From assembly GCA_936908745.1 (NCBI GenBank), contig CAKZFX010000004.1, positions 47,627-111,626 of the forward strand: 64,000 nucleotides of DNA, in the 5' to 3' direction. Below the pieces are notes generated by a model, which made no database searches, was not told where the DNA came from, and saw nothing but the letters and a program-made list of their open reading frames with translations. Position numbers and translations under genes: made by a program. Source of the stretch: an uncultured Chitinophagaceae bacterium. GTDB lineage: Bacteria > Bacteroidota > Bacteroidia > Chitinophagales > Chitinophagaceae. Below, one piece after another: positions 8,885 through 18,280 of this stretch. Position 1 is the first letter of the stretch. Each line of letters opens with the position of its first letter.

Positions 8885-10057
8885 TTATTGCACCTGTATA
8901 ATTAAGAATTTCAGGTATTGTGTGTTTTCTAAATTCCAGAGAATAGGATGATCTGCTGCCTGCACCTGGAAAACAACCTGCCGTATTTTTCTTCTGGCAT
9001 CTTTGGCCGCCATGTCGATGATTTGCAGGAAAAGCTCAGGATTCACCAAATTCGTACAGGAGGAAGTAACGAGGAAGCCACCGGGTTTCACCAGCTTCAT
9101 TCCACGCAAATTGATTTCTTTGTAACCTGTGATCGCTTTCTGAATGGTTTCACGGCTCTTGGTAAAAGCAGGCGGGTCCAGCATTACCACATCATACTGC
9201 CTGCCTTCTTTGCCCCATTGTTTCAATACGTCAAAGGCATTGGCTGTTTCAAAATGACATATTTTGTCTAACCCGTTCAATGCGGCGTTGCGGTTGGCTT
9301 GCTGCACAGCATTTTCCGAAATGTCTAATCCTAAAACAGATTTTGCGCCATAGTGCGCCGCATGAATTTCAAACGTACCGGTATAGGTAAAGGCGCCTAA
9401 TACGTCTGCATCTTTTACAATATGCTGAATGGCGCGGCGGTTATCCTGCTGGTCTAAGAAATAACCTGTTTTTTGCCCGTTTTCAATATCAACATGAAAC
9501 CGGAGCCCATTTTCATTGATAATAATCTTGGTATCAAAAGGCGCTGATAAAAATCCTTTTTGCTGTGGCAATCCTTCGAGTTCCCTTACGGGCACATCGT
9601 TGCGTTCGTAAATGCCTTTAGGGTTGAATATGGTTTCAATCGCTTTTACAATCGCCGGCTTCCATTTATCGATACCTAAGGCCAGTGTTTGAATAACAAA
9701 GTAGTCATTGAACTTGTCCACGATCAATTGTGGCAATTGGTCCGCTTCCCCAAATACAAGACGGCAATTTTCCGTGTAACCAATCTTTTGCCGGTAGTTC
9801 CAGCATTCCTGTATGCGGTTGAAAAAGAACTGTTCATTGATTTCGTCCAGTTTGTTCCTTGTCAGCAGGCGCACCAGTATCTGCGATTTGGGGTTGATAT
9901 AGCCCTTGCCCACGAATTTTTTATCATGGGTAAACACTTCCACCGTGTCGCCGGCGTTTACGTCTTCTTCCACCTTATCCACTTCGTTGGCGAAAATCCA
10001 AGGGTGGCCATTGACCACCCGGGGAGATATCTTTCTTTTCAGGATTACTTTGCTCAT
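8885..10057 (-). CDS. Class I SAM-dependent rRNA methyltransferase (RlmI/RlmK-like)
   Basis: 390 residues from the ATG at 10057 (MSKVILKRK); the open frame runs upstream to 10180, but the added residues do not look like this family. An N-terminal PUA-type RNA-binding domain (KISPRVVNGHPWIFANEV) precedes a central EEHEE-like region and a Rossmann methyltransferase domain with VLGAFTYTGTFEIHAA, the catalytic-loop DPPAFTKS and the downstream TSSCTN. Members such as RlmI methylate the C5 position of a cytosine in 23S rRNA (m5C1962 in E. coli); the exact target here is inferred. Divergent from grpE. Confidence 0.88.
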   Translation of the reverse strand: MSKVILKRKISPRVVNGHPWIFANEVDKVEEDVNAGDTVEVFTHDKKFVGKGYINPKSQILVRLLTRNKLDEINEQFFFNRIQECWNYRQKIGYTENCRLVFGEADQLPQLIVDKFNDYFVIQTLALGIDKWKPAIVKAIETIFNPKGIYERNDVPVRELEGLPQQKGFLSAPFDTKIIINENGLRFHVDIENGQKTGYFLDQQDNRRAIQHIVKDADVLGAFTYTGTFEIHAAHYGAKSVLGLDISENAVQQANRNAALNGLDKICHFETANAFDVLKQWGKEGRQYDVVMLDPPAFTKSRETIQKAITGYKEINLRGMKLVKPGGFLVTSSCTNLVNPELFLQIIDMAAKDARRKIRQVVFQVQAADHPILWNLENTQYLKFLIIQVQ

Positions 10058-10147
10058 AAAGGGCTGCAAGTTATACCAATTATGAGGAATGCGGCTGTCT
10101 TTGGCAAAAACGGCTGCCAATCCGGTCATTTTGTCCTCTATCCTGCC

Positions 10148-10177
10148 TTGGCAGTATTCTTGACAAACGTACCTTTG
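10148..10177 (+). promoter_or_regulatory. Bacteroidota-type promoter of grpE-dnaJ
   Basis: TTG at 10148-10150, a 19-base spacer and TACCTTTG at 10170-10177 match the Bacteroidota sigma-A pattern (TTG, 19 or so bases, TAnnTTTG). The grpE start codon is 18 bases downstream, a typical short leader. No CIRCE element is visible. Confidence 0.75.
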
Positions 10178-10194
10178 CAAACAATTTATACAAA

Positions 10195-10752
10195 ATGGCA
10201 GAAAACGAAATGAACGAACAGGCAGAAAACGGTGCTTTTGGGATCAACGCCGACGAGAACCTCAGCGGCACTACACACCTGAACGAACCCGTGGGTGAGG
10301 ATTCAGAGCTGGAAAAAGTAAAAGCCGAACTGAACGATACGAAAGACAGGCTGCTGCGTATGGTAGCCGAGTTTGATAATTTCAAACGCCGTAGTGCCAA
10401 AGAAAGAATTGAGCTGATCCAGACAGCAGGCAAAGACGTAATCACTGAGTTGCTGGATGTATTGGATGACAGCGACCGTGCACAAAAACAAATGGAAACA
10501 AGTGCTGATGTGGATGCGATCAAACAGGGTGTATTGCTGGTGTTTAATAAACTGCGCAATACGTTACAGGCAAGAGGTGTAAAACCGATGGATGCCACTA
10601 ACCAGGAGTTTAACGCCGACCTGCACGAAGCGATCACCGAGATCCCTGCACCTACGGAAGAGTTGAAAGGAAAAGTGGTGGACGAAGTGATTAAAGGTTA
10701 TTACCTGAACGATAAAATAATCCGCCACGCTAAAGTTGTTGTTGGGAAATAA
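10195..10752 (+). CDS. grpE: GrpE, nucleotide exchange factor for DnaK
   Basis: 185 residues, normal length. GrpE drives ADP release from DnaK so that DnaJ-stimulated ATP cycles can continue in protein folding and heat-shock recovery. The acidic, low-complexity N-terminus (residues 1-40) precedes a long dimerising coiled-coil helix (about 40-80, with LRMVAEFDNFKRRSAKER) and a C-terminal beta domain ending in the signature VIKGYYLNDKIIRHAKVVVG (165-184). dnaJ starts eight bases after the stop, so the two form an operon. dnaK is not in the window. Confidence 0.97.
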   Translation: MAENEMNEQAENGAFGINADENLSGTTHLNEPVGEDSELEKVKAELNDTKDRLLRMVAEFDNFKRRSAKERIELIQTAGKDVITELLDVLDDSDRAQKQMETSADVDAIKQGVLLVFNKLRNTLQARGVKPMDATNQEFNADLHEAITEIPAPTEELKGKVVDEVIKGYYLNDKIIRHAKVVVGK

Positions 10753-10760
10753 TACGAACC

Positions 10761-11924
10761 ATGTCAAAAAGAGATTTTTACGAAATATTAGGTGTCAGCA
10801 AATCTGCTACAGCGGATGAGATCAAGAAAGCGTACCGCAAAGTGGCGATGCAGTTTCACCCTGACCGCAATCCTGGTGACAAGGCAGCCGAAGAAAAATT
10901 CAAGGAAGCAGCCGAGGCTTACGAAGTATTAAGTGATGCTGATAAAAAAGCGCAGTATGATCGTTATGGCCATGCAGGCGTTAGCGGCAATGCAAGAGGC
11001 GGCTTCAGCGGTGGTGGTATGAACATGGAAGATATTTTCAGCCAGTTTGGAGACATTTTCGGTGAAGATATTTTCGGCAACTTTTTCGGTGGGCAGCAAA
11101 GAGGCGGACGGGGCGGTCAACGCAGCCGTGGCGTAAGAGGAAGCAACCTGCGCATCAAATTAAAACTGACGTACGAAGAAATAGCCAAGGGCGTTACAAA
11201 AAACATCAAGGTTAAAAAATATGTTGTTTGTTCTACCTGCAGCGGCAGTGGTGCAAAAGATAAAGGCAGCGTACAAAATTGCGGAACCTGCGGCGGCAGC
11301 GGGCAGGTAAGAAAAGTACAGAATACTTTCCTGGGCCAGATGCAAACAGTGACCACTTGCCCGACTTGTAATGGTGAAGGAACAACGATCACTGCCAAAT
11401 GCGGCGCTTGTAAAGGTGAAGGAAGACAGTATGCAGAAGAAACCGTAAGCATTGATATACCTGCAGGCGTACAGGAAGGAATGCAGCTCAGCATCACCGG
11501 CAAAGGCAATGCAGGCGAAAGAGGCGGCATGGCGGGTGATCTTATTATTTTAATTGAAGAAGAAGCACATAAAGAATTGCAGCGTGACGGGTTAAATGTT
11601 GCGTATGATCTGTACCTGACATTCACCGATGCCGTATTTGGCACACAGGTGGAAGTGCCAACCATTGATGGCCGTGCAAAGATCAAAATACCGGCAGGCA
11701 CACAGAGCGGAAAAATATTCCGGTTAAAAGGCAAAGGTTTCCCGGCAGTGAACGCTTATGAAAAAGGCGATCAACTGATCCATGTAAATGTATGGACACC
11801 GCAAACTGTTTCAGCCGAAGAAAAAGCGATGCTGGAAAAAATGAGCCAGTCGCAGAATTTCAAACCGCATCCTGATAAAACAGAGAAAGGTTTTTTTGAT
11901 AAGATAAGAGAGATGTTTTCGTAA
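10761..11924 (+). CDS. dnaJ: DnaJ chaperone (Hsp40, type I)
   Basis: 387 residues. It delivers unfolded clients to DnaK and stimulates its ATPase. The J domain spans residues 4-66 with HPD at 33-35; a Gly/Phe-rich linker covers about 75-125 and contains repeats of DIFG; four zinc-finger repeats follow (CSTCSGSG 157, CGTCGGSG 174, CPTCNGEG 200, CGACKGEG 214); the rest is the two-barrel substrate-binding domain and dimerisation tail. All four CxxCxGxG units are intact, so this is a full type I DnaJ. Co-transcribed with grpE; a hairpin terminator starts at 11932. Confidence 0.98.
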   Translation: MSKRDFYEILGVSKSATADEIKKAYRKVAMQFHPDRNPGDKAAEEKFKEAAEAYEVLSDADKKAQYDRYGHAGVSGNARGGFSGGGMNMEDIFSQFGDIFGEDIFGNFFGGQQRGGRGGQRSRGVRGSNLRIKLKLTYEEIAKGVTKNIKVKKYVVCSTCSGSGAKDKGSVQNCGTCGGSGQVRKVQNTFLGQMQTVTTCPTCNGEGTTITAKCGACKGEGRQYAEETVSIDIPAGVQEGMQLSITGKGNAGERGGMAGDLIILIEEEAHKELQRDGLNVAYDLYLTFTDAVFGTQVEVPTIDGRAKIKIPAGTQSGKIFRLKGKGFPAVNAYEKGDQLIHVNVWTPQTVSAEEKAMLEKMSQSQNFKPHPDKTEKGFFDKIREMFS

Positions 11925-11931
11925 GATATGC

Positions 11932-11960
11932 AAGGCGGGTTAATCATTCCCGCCTTTTTT
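11932..11960 (+). terminator. Intrinsic terminator after dnaJ, built from the 3-prime end of the VWA gene
   Basis: AAGGCGGG (11932-11939) pairs with CCCGCCTT (11949-11956) and runs into six T residues. The stem includes codons for the last Gly-Gly of the opposing VWA gene, whose stop codon lies in the loop. On the minus strand no T-run follows, so it should act on dnaJ only. Confidence 0.85.
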
Positions 11961-13712
11961 CTTTTTCACTTTCTGGTACAAAATTTTTGCCTGCTGCACA
12001 AGGTCAATAAATTCTTTTTGCGCATCGTTATCTTTAAACGATGACTGCCCCGCCATCAATATCACCTGGTTCCAATCCATTCCTTTGGCAAACGGCGATG
12101 ATTTCAGCATTGTGCCAAACATCACCACCGATGTATAAAATTTATAAGAGTTATCCATTTGCGCAAATGGTTTGTAAGCAAACGGGCTTATGTATTGTTC
12201 GGCACGTTTCACCGTATCGTTTGGATAATGATACTGAATGTTGACAGTCGCTAACTTCCCTGTTGCATTACTTTTTACCGCTGCTTTGTTATTGTCTGTT
12301 GGCGCAATTTCAAACACCGCCAGCATAGAATGTCCTGAACCGATCTCCCCGCCTTCCACTTCCGACAACGTATCTTTTATAGCACCCAGCCTGTTGTCAA
12401 AACCGATCAGCCGGTATTCTTTTACATAGTCAGGATTAAACTCAACATTCATATACACATCATCCGCCACAGAATACAGTGTTTGAGTAAACTCTTTCAT
12501 CAATACTTTTTCAGCCTCTTTAAAATTATCGAGATAAGAAAAGTTACCATTGCCTTTACGGGCTAATGTCTGAATTTTGGAATCCTTGTAGTTGCCCATA
12601 CCTACGCCCAGGCAGGTGAGGTAGATACCCGATTGCCGGTGTTGAGAAATCAACTCGTCCAGTTCTTCTTCTGTTTTTAAGCCAACATTAAAATCACCAT
12701 CAGTAGCCAATATCACACGGTTATTGCCGCCTTCTATAAAATGATTTTTAGCTACGCTGTACGCTACTCTTATACCTGATTCGCCCGGTGTGGAGCCGCC
12801 CGGTTCCAAATCGTCAATGGCTTTTAATATTTTTTCTTTGTGGCGCCCGCTTGTTGAATGCAGCATGATACCCGTGACGCCGCCATACACCACGATCGCC
12901 ACCGAATCCTTTTCACGCAAGTTATTGACCAGTAACCGGAATGCAGATTGCAGCAACGGCAAACGGTTTGTCATATCCATCGAGCCAGATACATCAATTA
13001 AAAAAACAAGATTGCTTGGCGGCAATGTATCTATGTTTAATTTGCGGGAAGAAAGATTGACATAGTACAATTGATTCTCTGCATTCCATGGGCAATCGGT
13101 TAAGGTTGTTTCAAAACGAAACATATCCTTCCCTTCCGGCTCCTTATAATTAAGATTAAAGTAGTTGAGCATTTCCTCGATACGCACTGCGTCCGGCGGT
13201 ACCAATGATTTTAAACCGATAAAACGCCGGATATTACTGTAAGATGCCCGGTCGATATTCAACGACATCCCGGTATTGGGAAAACGTTTGGCATTTACAA
13301 ACTTGTTTTCAATACTGTTCGCATACGTTTCATCGCCTGTTGCCCAACGGCGTTGTTCTTCCCGTTCAAGGTCTTTTGTTAAGGAGGAAAGTTTATCCCG
13401 GCGAATGCTGGACGCATTGGCCGGCAACAGTTTCATTTTTACATTCAGGTAGTTATCAGAATTGGCCACAATTTTTTCCGCCTGGTAACCATCCAGCGAA
13501 AAAAGAAACGTATCAATTTTTTGGTTGGTAATGATGCCAAAGGTTCCGTAAGAACCCGACTTATACATATAGCCGGTGCGGCTTTTAATAGATACGTTTT
13601 GCAAAAGATTACCTGACTCATCTTTCACTTCACCACGGAAATAGTATTGCTGGCCTTGGGCCGATAAGCAGCAGGTGAAGAGCAAGAGTAATATTTGGCA
13701 AGCAACCTTCAA
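11940..13712 (-). CDS. Secreted von Willebrand factor A domain protein (YfbK-like)
   Basis: 590 residues. A signal peptide ends near LSAQGQ, followed by a carboxypeptidase-regulatory-like beta domain (about 24-95) and a Lys/Arg-rich linker. The middle carries the N-terminal domain typical of YfbK-like proteins (SLNIDRASYSNIRRFI and IEEMLNYFNLNY) and a VWA domain with the metal-binding motif DVSGSMD (MIDAS). The C-terminal region resembles the domain that follows VWA in this family (DUF3520-like). Such proteins bind partners in a metal-dependent way; the ligand is unknown. The gene is convergent with dnaJ and shares its terminator sequence. Confidence 0.88.
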   Translation of the reverse strand: MKVACQILLLLFTCCLSAQGQQYYFRGEVKDESGNLLQNVSIKSRTGYMYKSGSYGTFGIITNQKIDTFLFSLDGYQAEKIVANSDNYLNVKMKLLPANASSIRRDKLSSLTKDLEREEQRRWATGDETYANSIENKFVNAKRFPNTGMSLNIDRASYSNIRRFIGLKSLVPPDAVRIEEMLNYFNLNYKEPEGKDMFRFETTLTDCPWNAENQLYYVNLSSRKLNIDTLPPSNLVFLIDVSGSMDMTNRLPLLQSAFRLLVNNLREKDSVAIVVYGGVTGIMLHSTSGRHKEKILKAIDDLEPGGSTPGESGIRVAYSVAKNHFIEGGNNRVILATDGDFNVGLKTEEELDELISQHRQSGIYLTCLGVGMGNYKDSKIQTLARKGNGNFSYLDNFKEAEKVLMKEFTQTLYSVADDVYMNVEFNPDYVKEYRLIGFDNRLGAIKDTLSEVEGGEIGSGHSMLAVFEIAPTDNNKAAVKSNATGKLATVNIQYHYPNDTVKRAEQYISPFAYKPFAQMDNSYKFYTSVVMFGTMLKSSPFAKGMDWNQVILMAGQSSFKDNDAQKEFIDLVQQAKILYQKVKKKKGGND

Positions 13713-13802
13713 GTTGGGTTTTGTCTGTAAAAATTACAAAAAAACCACGAGAGACCCTAGTATCCTGTTCCGGGAGGATTTTTTAACAAGCTGACAACTG
13801 TT

Positions 13803-14351
13803 TTAAACAGCCGAGATTTCTGTCAATTGGTAGATTTCTTTGAGATTTCTTCCCAATCCATCATAGTCAAGCCCATAGCCTAATACAAATTTGTCAGGGA
13901 TTGTAAAGCCAACATAATCCAATGTCAATGGATAAGCTGTTGCGTCTGATTTGTGCAAAAGGGAAGCGATCTTTAGTGATTTAGGTTGTTGATGCACCAG
14001 TTTAGGTAAAAAATCATGCAGGGTTTTGCCGGTATCCACAATATCTTCCACGATAATCACTTCTTTGCCAAAAATATCGTCATCAAGCCCGATAGAAGTG
14101 ACCAGGTTGCCCGTTGATTTTGTGCCCTTATAAGAAGCGAGTTTGATAAAACATATTTCCGCATCAATCGTCAGGTGTTTGAACAAGTCGGCCGCGAACA
14201 TAAAAGATCCGTTCAATATGGCGATAAAGAAAGGACGTTTACCTGCATAGTCAGCATTGATCTGCACCGCCAGTTCTTTGATCCGGCTTTGAATTGTTTC
14301 TTCTGATAAATAAGTTTCAAATGACTTGTCACGTACTTTGATGACCGACAT
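13803..14351 (-). CDS. hpt: Hypoxanthine phosphoribosyltransferase
   Basis: 182 residues, normal length. It converts hypoxanthine (and usually guanine) plus PRPP into IMP or GMP in purine salvage, in the cytoplasm. The PRPP-binding loop VEDIVDTGKT is at residues 101-110; FIAILNGSFMFAADL (42-56) and the C-terminal base-binding part (PDKFVLGYGLDYDGLGRN) fit HPRT. It is last in a minus-strand run with spacings of 11, 12 and 27 bases, so is probably co-transcribed with the glucosaminidase, O-methyltransferase and symporter genes. No functional link among the four is evident. Confidence 0.95.
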   Translation of the reverse strand: MSVIKVRDKSFETYLSEETIQSRIKELAVQINADYAGKRPFFIAILNGSFMFAADLFKHLTIDAEICFIKLASYKGTKSTGNLVTSIGLDDDIFGKEVIIVEDIVDTGKTLHDFLPKLVHQQPKSLKIASLLHKSDATAYPLTLDYVGFTIPDKFVLGYGLDYDGLGRNLKEIYQLTEISAV

Positions 14352-14362
14352 GCTGATTAGTT

Positions 14363-15430
14363 TTAGTTCGCTATACCATTGGATGGCATCGCCAGTGAAT
14401 AGTTATCTTTCAAAGCCAGCTTTGGCAAGCCGGTTGATTTGTTGCGCAGGTTTAATTTTTCGCCCACGGCAGGTTGTTGTCCATCCTTAAGCCAGTTATA
14501 TTCCATCAACGCATCCAGGCGCATGGCTTGTTCCTGTGCAATATCACGCAGTGTTTCGCCGGCCTGCACGATATGGTATTCATCTTTACCTGTTTTGCGT
14601 TTGCGTTGCAGGTAAACCAATTGATGTGTCGCCGCTTCTTCCATCTGGTTCATCTCATTAAATTCAAAAAGACGACTTAATGAGATATCATATTGTTTGG
14701 CTATACTTAAATAAGAAGTGCCTTTTGGCACAAACACCACCTTGGTATCGTTGATTTTAAATTCGCCTTGAGGATATGCGACATACGGTTTGGAAACCTG
14801 TGCTATCACCTCCACAGTCTCTGTTCTTTTTTTGTTGTCTACAGATTTCTCCGTAGCCGTTGGCTCTGCTATCGCAATGGTCGTGCTTTCTTCTTCCTGC
14901 TTCATTTCTCCCAAAGCGATCAGGCTGTAATCCTGCAAATGATAGTCCTCGATCAGTTTGATCAACACGATCGGGTATTTAGGATTAGTAGCATAGCCTG
15001 CTTTTTTCAACCCATTGGCCCATCCTTCGTAGTCTGTCGGGTCGAGGGCAAACAACGATGCATAACGCTGGTTGTTTTTTAAAAAGTCGGAATGATCTTT
15101 ATACGAATCCGTAGCCGAAGGATATTTACGGAAACATTCACCACGGGCATCATCATCATGCGAAACTGATTCGCCTGTCCAGTTGGACTTACATTTAATA
15201 CCAAAGTGATTGTTTGATTTTTTTACCAGCACACTGGTTCCGGCAGACGTTTCATGAATACCCTGCGCCAGTTTGATGGCGGCCGGTACGCCGGTACGTT
15301 GCATTTCAGCTATCGCCAGTTCTTTATACTCGTTGATATAGTTTTGGATCACTTCCGATTTTTGTGCAGACAGGCGGTTTATGCCGCTTAGCAACAAAAA
15401 AACAATCAACAGTATTTTTATCTTTTGCAT
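14363..15430 (-). CDS. Secreted glucosaminidase with two LysM domains
   Basis: 355 residues with a signal peptide (ends RLSAQ). Residues about 28-170 form a GH73-like glucosaminidase domain: IKLAQGIHETSAGTS holds the expected catalytic Glu, followed by NNHFGIKCKSNWTGESV and GWANGLKKAGYATNPKYP. A low-complexity linker (175-215) leads to two LysM peptidoglycan-binding modules, at about 225-275 (VPKGTSYLSIAKQYDISL) and 285-335 (YHIVQAGETLRDIAQEQ). Predicted job: cleavage of GlcNAc-containing bonds in peptidoglycan during wall remodelling or cell separation. The gene lies between an O-methyltransferase and hpt. Confidence 0.9.
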   Translation of the reverse strand: MQKIKILLIVFLLLSGINRLSAQKSEVIQNYINEYKELAIAEMQRTGVPAAIKLAQGIHETSAGTSVLVKKSNNHFGIKCKSNWTGESVSHDDDARGECFRKYPSATDSYKDHSDFLKNNQRYASLFALDPTDYEGWANGLKKAGYATNPKYPIVLIKLIEDYHLQDYSLIALGEMKQEEESTTIAIAEPTATEKSVDNKKRTETVEVIAQVSKPYVAYPQGEFKINDTKVVFVPKGTSYLSIAKQYDISLSRLFEFNEMNQMEEAATHQLVYLQRKRKTGKDEYHIVQAGETLRDIAQEQAMRLDALMEYNWLKDGQQPAVGEKLNLRNKSTGLPKLALKDNYSLAMPSNGIAN

Positions 15431-15442
15431 TGAATAGAATGT

Positions 15443-16081
15443 CTATTTTTTTCTTACAAGGAAAAGACCGTCACGTATCGTCAGGATCACTTTCTCCACA
15501 TCTTCCCTGCCTTTTACAAAATCGTTGAACGCCTGTATACCTTTGGCGCTTTTTCCTTTTATATTCTCTTCGAGCACCTGCCCATGAAAGAAAATATTAT
15601 CTGCTAAAATAAAACCGTTTTGCCGAAGGCGTGGCAAAACAAGGTTAAAATATTCGATATAAGCGGGTTTATCCGCATCAATGAACACCAAATCCCATGT
15701 TTCATTGAGCGTGGCAATGATTTCGGCGGCATTGCCTGTGTGGGAAATGATCTGCTCCTTATACACAGACTGATCAAAAAACTCCCTTGCTTTTGTGGCA
15801 TCGTCCTCACGCAGTTCGATAGTGTGTAATTCTCCGTCGTCGGCCAACCCTTTGGCAAGGCATAAAGCGCTGTAGCCGGTAAAAGTGCCGATCTCTAAAA
15901 TCCGGCGGGGGCGTATCATGCAACTGATCATCTCCAGTACTTTGCCCTGCAAATGACCGCTGAGCATCACGTATTCTTTGTGATGATTCAACGTATATTC
16001 ATTTACCTGGCGCAACAGGCTATCTTCCGGCGAAGAGTAGTCTTCTGCATACTGCTGTACTTTGGGATCAATCAGCTCCAC
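15443..16081 (-). CDS. Class I SAM-dependent O-methyltransferase (COMT-like family 3)
   Basis: 212 residues, typical length of the small cation-dependent O-methyltransferases. The SAM-binding glycine loop is LEIGTFTGYSALCLAKGL (62-79), and DLVFIDADKPAYIEYF gives the metal-binding acidic residue and following motif; LADNIFFHG fits the next conserved block. The family methylates catechol-type or other small hydroxylated substrates; the natural substrate here is unknown. Cytoplasmic, no signal peptide. 27 bases separate it from the symporter gene upstream. Confidence 0.9.
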   Translation of the reverse strand: MELIDPKVQQYAEDYSSPEDSLLRQVNEYTLNHHKEYVMLSGHLQGKVLEMISCMIRPRRILEIGTFTGYSALCLAKGLADDGELHTIELREDDATKAREFFDQSVYKEQIISHTGNAAEIIATLNETWDLVFIDADKPAYIEYFNLVLPRLRQNGFILADNIFFHGQVLEENIKGKSAKGIQAFNDFVKGREDVEKVILTIRDGLFLVRKK

Positions 16082-16108
16082 GTTCTTTTTTTTACAAAGA
16101 TAAAACTC

Positions 16109-17647
16109 TTAAGCGGGTTGTAAACTTTCGGCTGTTTTATCAGCAGGCCGCGAAATAAACCACAGTCCTATAAATGTAAAAATCCCGTTGATCAGGATCA
16201 GTTCGTTACCAATCTTATAGCCATGGAAAATAGAATCAGAAAGGCTTTGTAAGCCCAATGAAACATGCAGTTTGGCTTCGTACCATGCCGGGTTGCTAAG
16301 CATGTCAAGACCCAATGCCAGCAAGGGCGCAATGATACAAACGGCCCAGATCTTCTTATCGTTCAATATTCGTTTTGTCAATATACCAAAGGAGAATAAA
16401 CCCAGTAATGGCCCGTAGGTAACCCCTGCAAATTTCAGGATGAAGTCAATGATCAGTTTATCATTGATCCATTTAAACAGCAATACCATCAGGAAGAAAA
16501 CCGCTGCAAAGGTAAAATGCACTTTCAGTCTTGTCCTTTTCTTTTCCTGCTCAGTAGCTGTTGATTTTTTCATCCCTAAAATATCTATACAGAAACAGGA
16601 AGTCAATGAAGTGATAGCGCCGTCCACGCTGGGGAACAACGCCGAGATCAATGCGATGATAAAAATGATACCGATCACGCCGCTGAACGTATCACTCAGG
16701 GCGATAGTGGCAAACAAATCATCCGGTGGCAGATTGATATTATTCTGCCCGGCATATAAATAAAGAATACCGCCCAATACAAGGAACAACAGGTTCACGA
16801 CCATCAGCACCGCTGTAAACGCCATGATGTTTTTCTGTGAATCCTTTTGTGTTTTCACGCTGATGTTTTTCTGCATCATTTCCTGGTCAAGCCCCGTCAT
16901 GGCAATGGCGATAAACATACCTCCGATAATATGTTTCCACGCATAAGAACCCGATTTTACATCCCAGTTAAATATCTGTGTATAGCCTTTATCCGCCATC
17001 ATGGACCATGCGCCGCCAAGGTCGGTACCCAGGGCCTTTACGATCACGAAAATGCAAACCACCAATCCTACCAGCATACCTGTTGTTTGTAGGGTATCGG
17101 TATAAATAATTGTTTTTACACCGCCTTCAAATGTATAAAGCAGTATCAGCACCAATATCACCAGCGTGGTGGCATAAAAAGGAATACCCAGCTTATTAAA
17201 AATGAAGATCTGCAATACATTGATCACTAAATAGAGTCTTGCTGTAGCGCCAACTGTGCGGGAAAGAATAAAGAAAAACGCCCCTGCTTTATGTGCATTG
17301 ATACCAAACCGTTTTTCGAGATAAGTATAAATGCTGGTCAGGTTCATCCGGTAATACAGTGGTATCAGCACAAAAGCGATCACCATGTAACCGAGTAAGT
17401 AGCCTAACACAATCTGGTAGTAATAGAAATTGCCGCTGCCTACACTGCCCGGCACGCTTACAAACGTAACGCCCGACAGCGAAGTGCCGATCATGCCAAA
17501 AGCCACCAGCATCCAGTTACTGTTGCGGTTGCCGATAAAAAACGATTCGTTGTTGGAGTTCCGGGAAGTGTACCATGCCACACCCAGCAATAACGCAAAG
17601 TACCCGATAACAAACGAAAACAAGACGATAGGCGACATACGGCTCAA
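16109..17647 (-). CDS. Sodium:solute symporter (SSS family)
   Basis: 512 residues with about 13 predicted membrane helices. Features of the SSS/LeuT-fold group include an early unwound helix region (FFIGNRNSNWMLVAFGMIGTS), GMIGTSLSGVTFVSVPG and a mid-protein segment GLDQEMMQKNISVKTQKDSQ. It should couple inward Na+ movement to uptake of an organic solute; the solute cannot be named from sequence (sugar, amino acid or sialic-acid-type members look alike here). First gene of the putative four-gene minus-strand operon and divergent from the LOG-family gene. Confidence 0.9.
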   Translation of the reverse strand: MSRMSPIVLFSFVIGYFALLLGVAWYTSRNSNNESFFIGNRNSNWMLVAFGMIGTSLSGVTFVSVPGSVGSGNFYYYQIVLGYLLGYMVIAFVLIPLYYRMNLTSIYTYLEKRFGINAHKAGAFFFILSRTVGATARLYLVINVLQIFIFNKLGIPFYATTLVILVLILLYTFEGGVKTIIYTDTLQTTGMLVGLVVCIFVIVKALGTDLGGAWSMMADKGYTQIFNWDVKSGSYAWKHIIGGMFIAIAMTGLDQEMMQKNISVKTQKDSQKNIMAFTAVLMVVNLLFLVLGGILYLYAGQNNINLPPDDLFATIALSDTFSGVIGIIFIIALISALFPSVDGAITSLTSCFCIDILGMKKSTATEQEKKRTRLKVHFTFAAVFFLMVLLFKWINDKLIIDFILKFAGVTYGPLLGLFSFGILTKRILNDKKIWAVCIIAPLLALGLDMLSNPAWYEAKLHVSLGLQSLSDSIFHGYKIGNELILINGIFTFIGLWFISRPADKTAESLQPA

Positions 17648-17740
17648 TTGAAAGGATCAATAAATTAACTGCAAATATGCAACACAGAATTTTGAAGATA
17701 GACAAATTTACTATCCCTTTGCATCAAATATACTGTAAAG

Positions 17741-18280
17741 ATGTCCATCCGATCCATTGCTGTTTTCTGCGGCTCGCAGGTAGGTAAAGACCCCTTGTAT
17801 TTAGAGCATGCCGCTTCCTTAGGCAAGCTTATGGCCGAACAAAATATCACCCTGATCTATGGCGGCGGCAGCGCCGGTATCATGGGCGTGATCGCCGATG
17901 CGGTAATGAGCAATGGCGGCAAAGTAGTCGGCATCATTCCAAAAGTGCTGGTGGAATGGGAAAAGCAACATACCGGTATTACCGAACTGATCGTTACTGA
18001 CGATATGCATATCCGCAAGCGTACTATTTACAGTATGTGCGATGCCGCGGTGATATTGCCCGGTGGCTTTGGCACACTGGATGAATTATTTGAAATGCTG
18101 ACATGGAACCAGTTGGCCATTCATGAAAAAGAGATCTTTATTCTCAATACCAATAATTTTTACAAACACCTGATCCAGCATATCGAACACATGCAGGACG
18201 AACAGTTCCTGTATGATATCGCAAAAAAAAGGATCACTGTTATCAGCGACCCTTTTGAATTAAGTATGCATTTGCAATAG
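17741..18280 (+). CDS. LOG-family nucleotide phosphoribohydrolase (TIGR00730 type)
   Basis: 179 residues, Rossmann-like fold. Motifs are GGGSAGIMG (41-49), MHIRKRTI (89-96) and the family signature PGGFGTLDE (107-115). LOG-family enzymes hydrolyse nucleoside 5-prime monophosphates (in plants, cytokinin ribosides) to free base and ribose phosphate; bacterial members without a cytokinin pathway are thought to act in nucleotide turnover. It often is annotated as a lysine decarboxylase, for which there is no PLP motif. Its stop codon abuts the stop of the convergent barrel-protein gene. Confidence 0.93.
   Translation: MSIRSIAVFCGSQVGKDPLYLEHAASLGKLMAEQNITLIYGGGSAGIMGVIADAVMSNGGKVVGIIPKVLVEWEKQHTGITELIVTDDMHIRKRTIYSMCDAAVILPGGFGTLDELFEMLTWNQLAIHEKEIFILNTNNFYKHLIQHIEHMQDEQFLYDIAKKRITVISDPFELSMHLQ

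Noticed and set aside
10058..10180. Extended N-terminus of the rRNA methyltransferase
   Set aside because: The added 41 residues do not resemble the family, whose PUA domain begins at MSKVILKRK.
17703..17732. CAAATTTA and CAAATATA as minus-strand -7 elements for the symporter operon
   Set aside because: Both fit TAnnTTTG on the minus strand, but neither has a TTG at the right spacing and two overlapping candidates in AT-rich DNA are likely chance.
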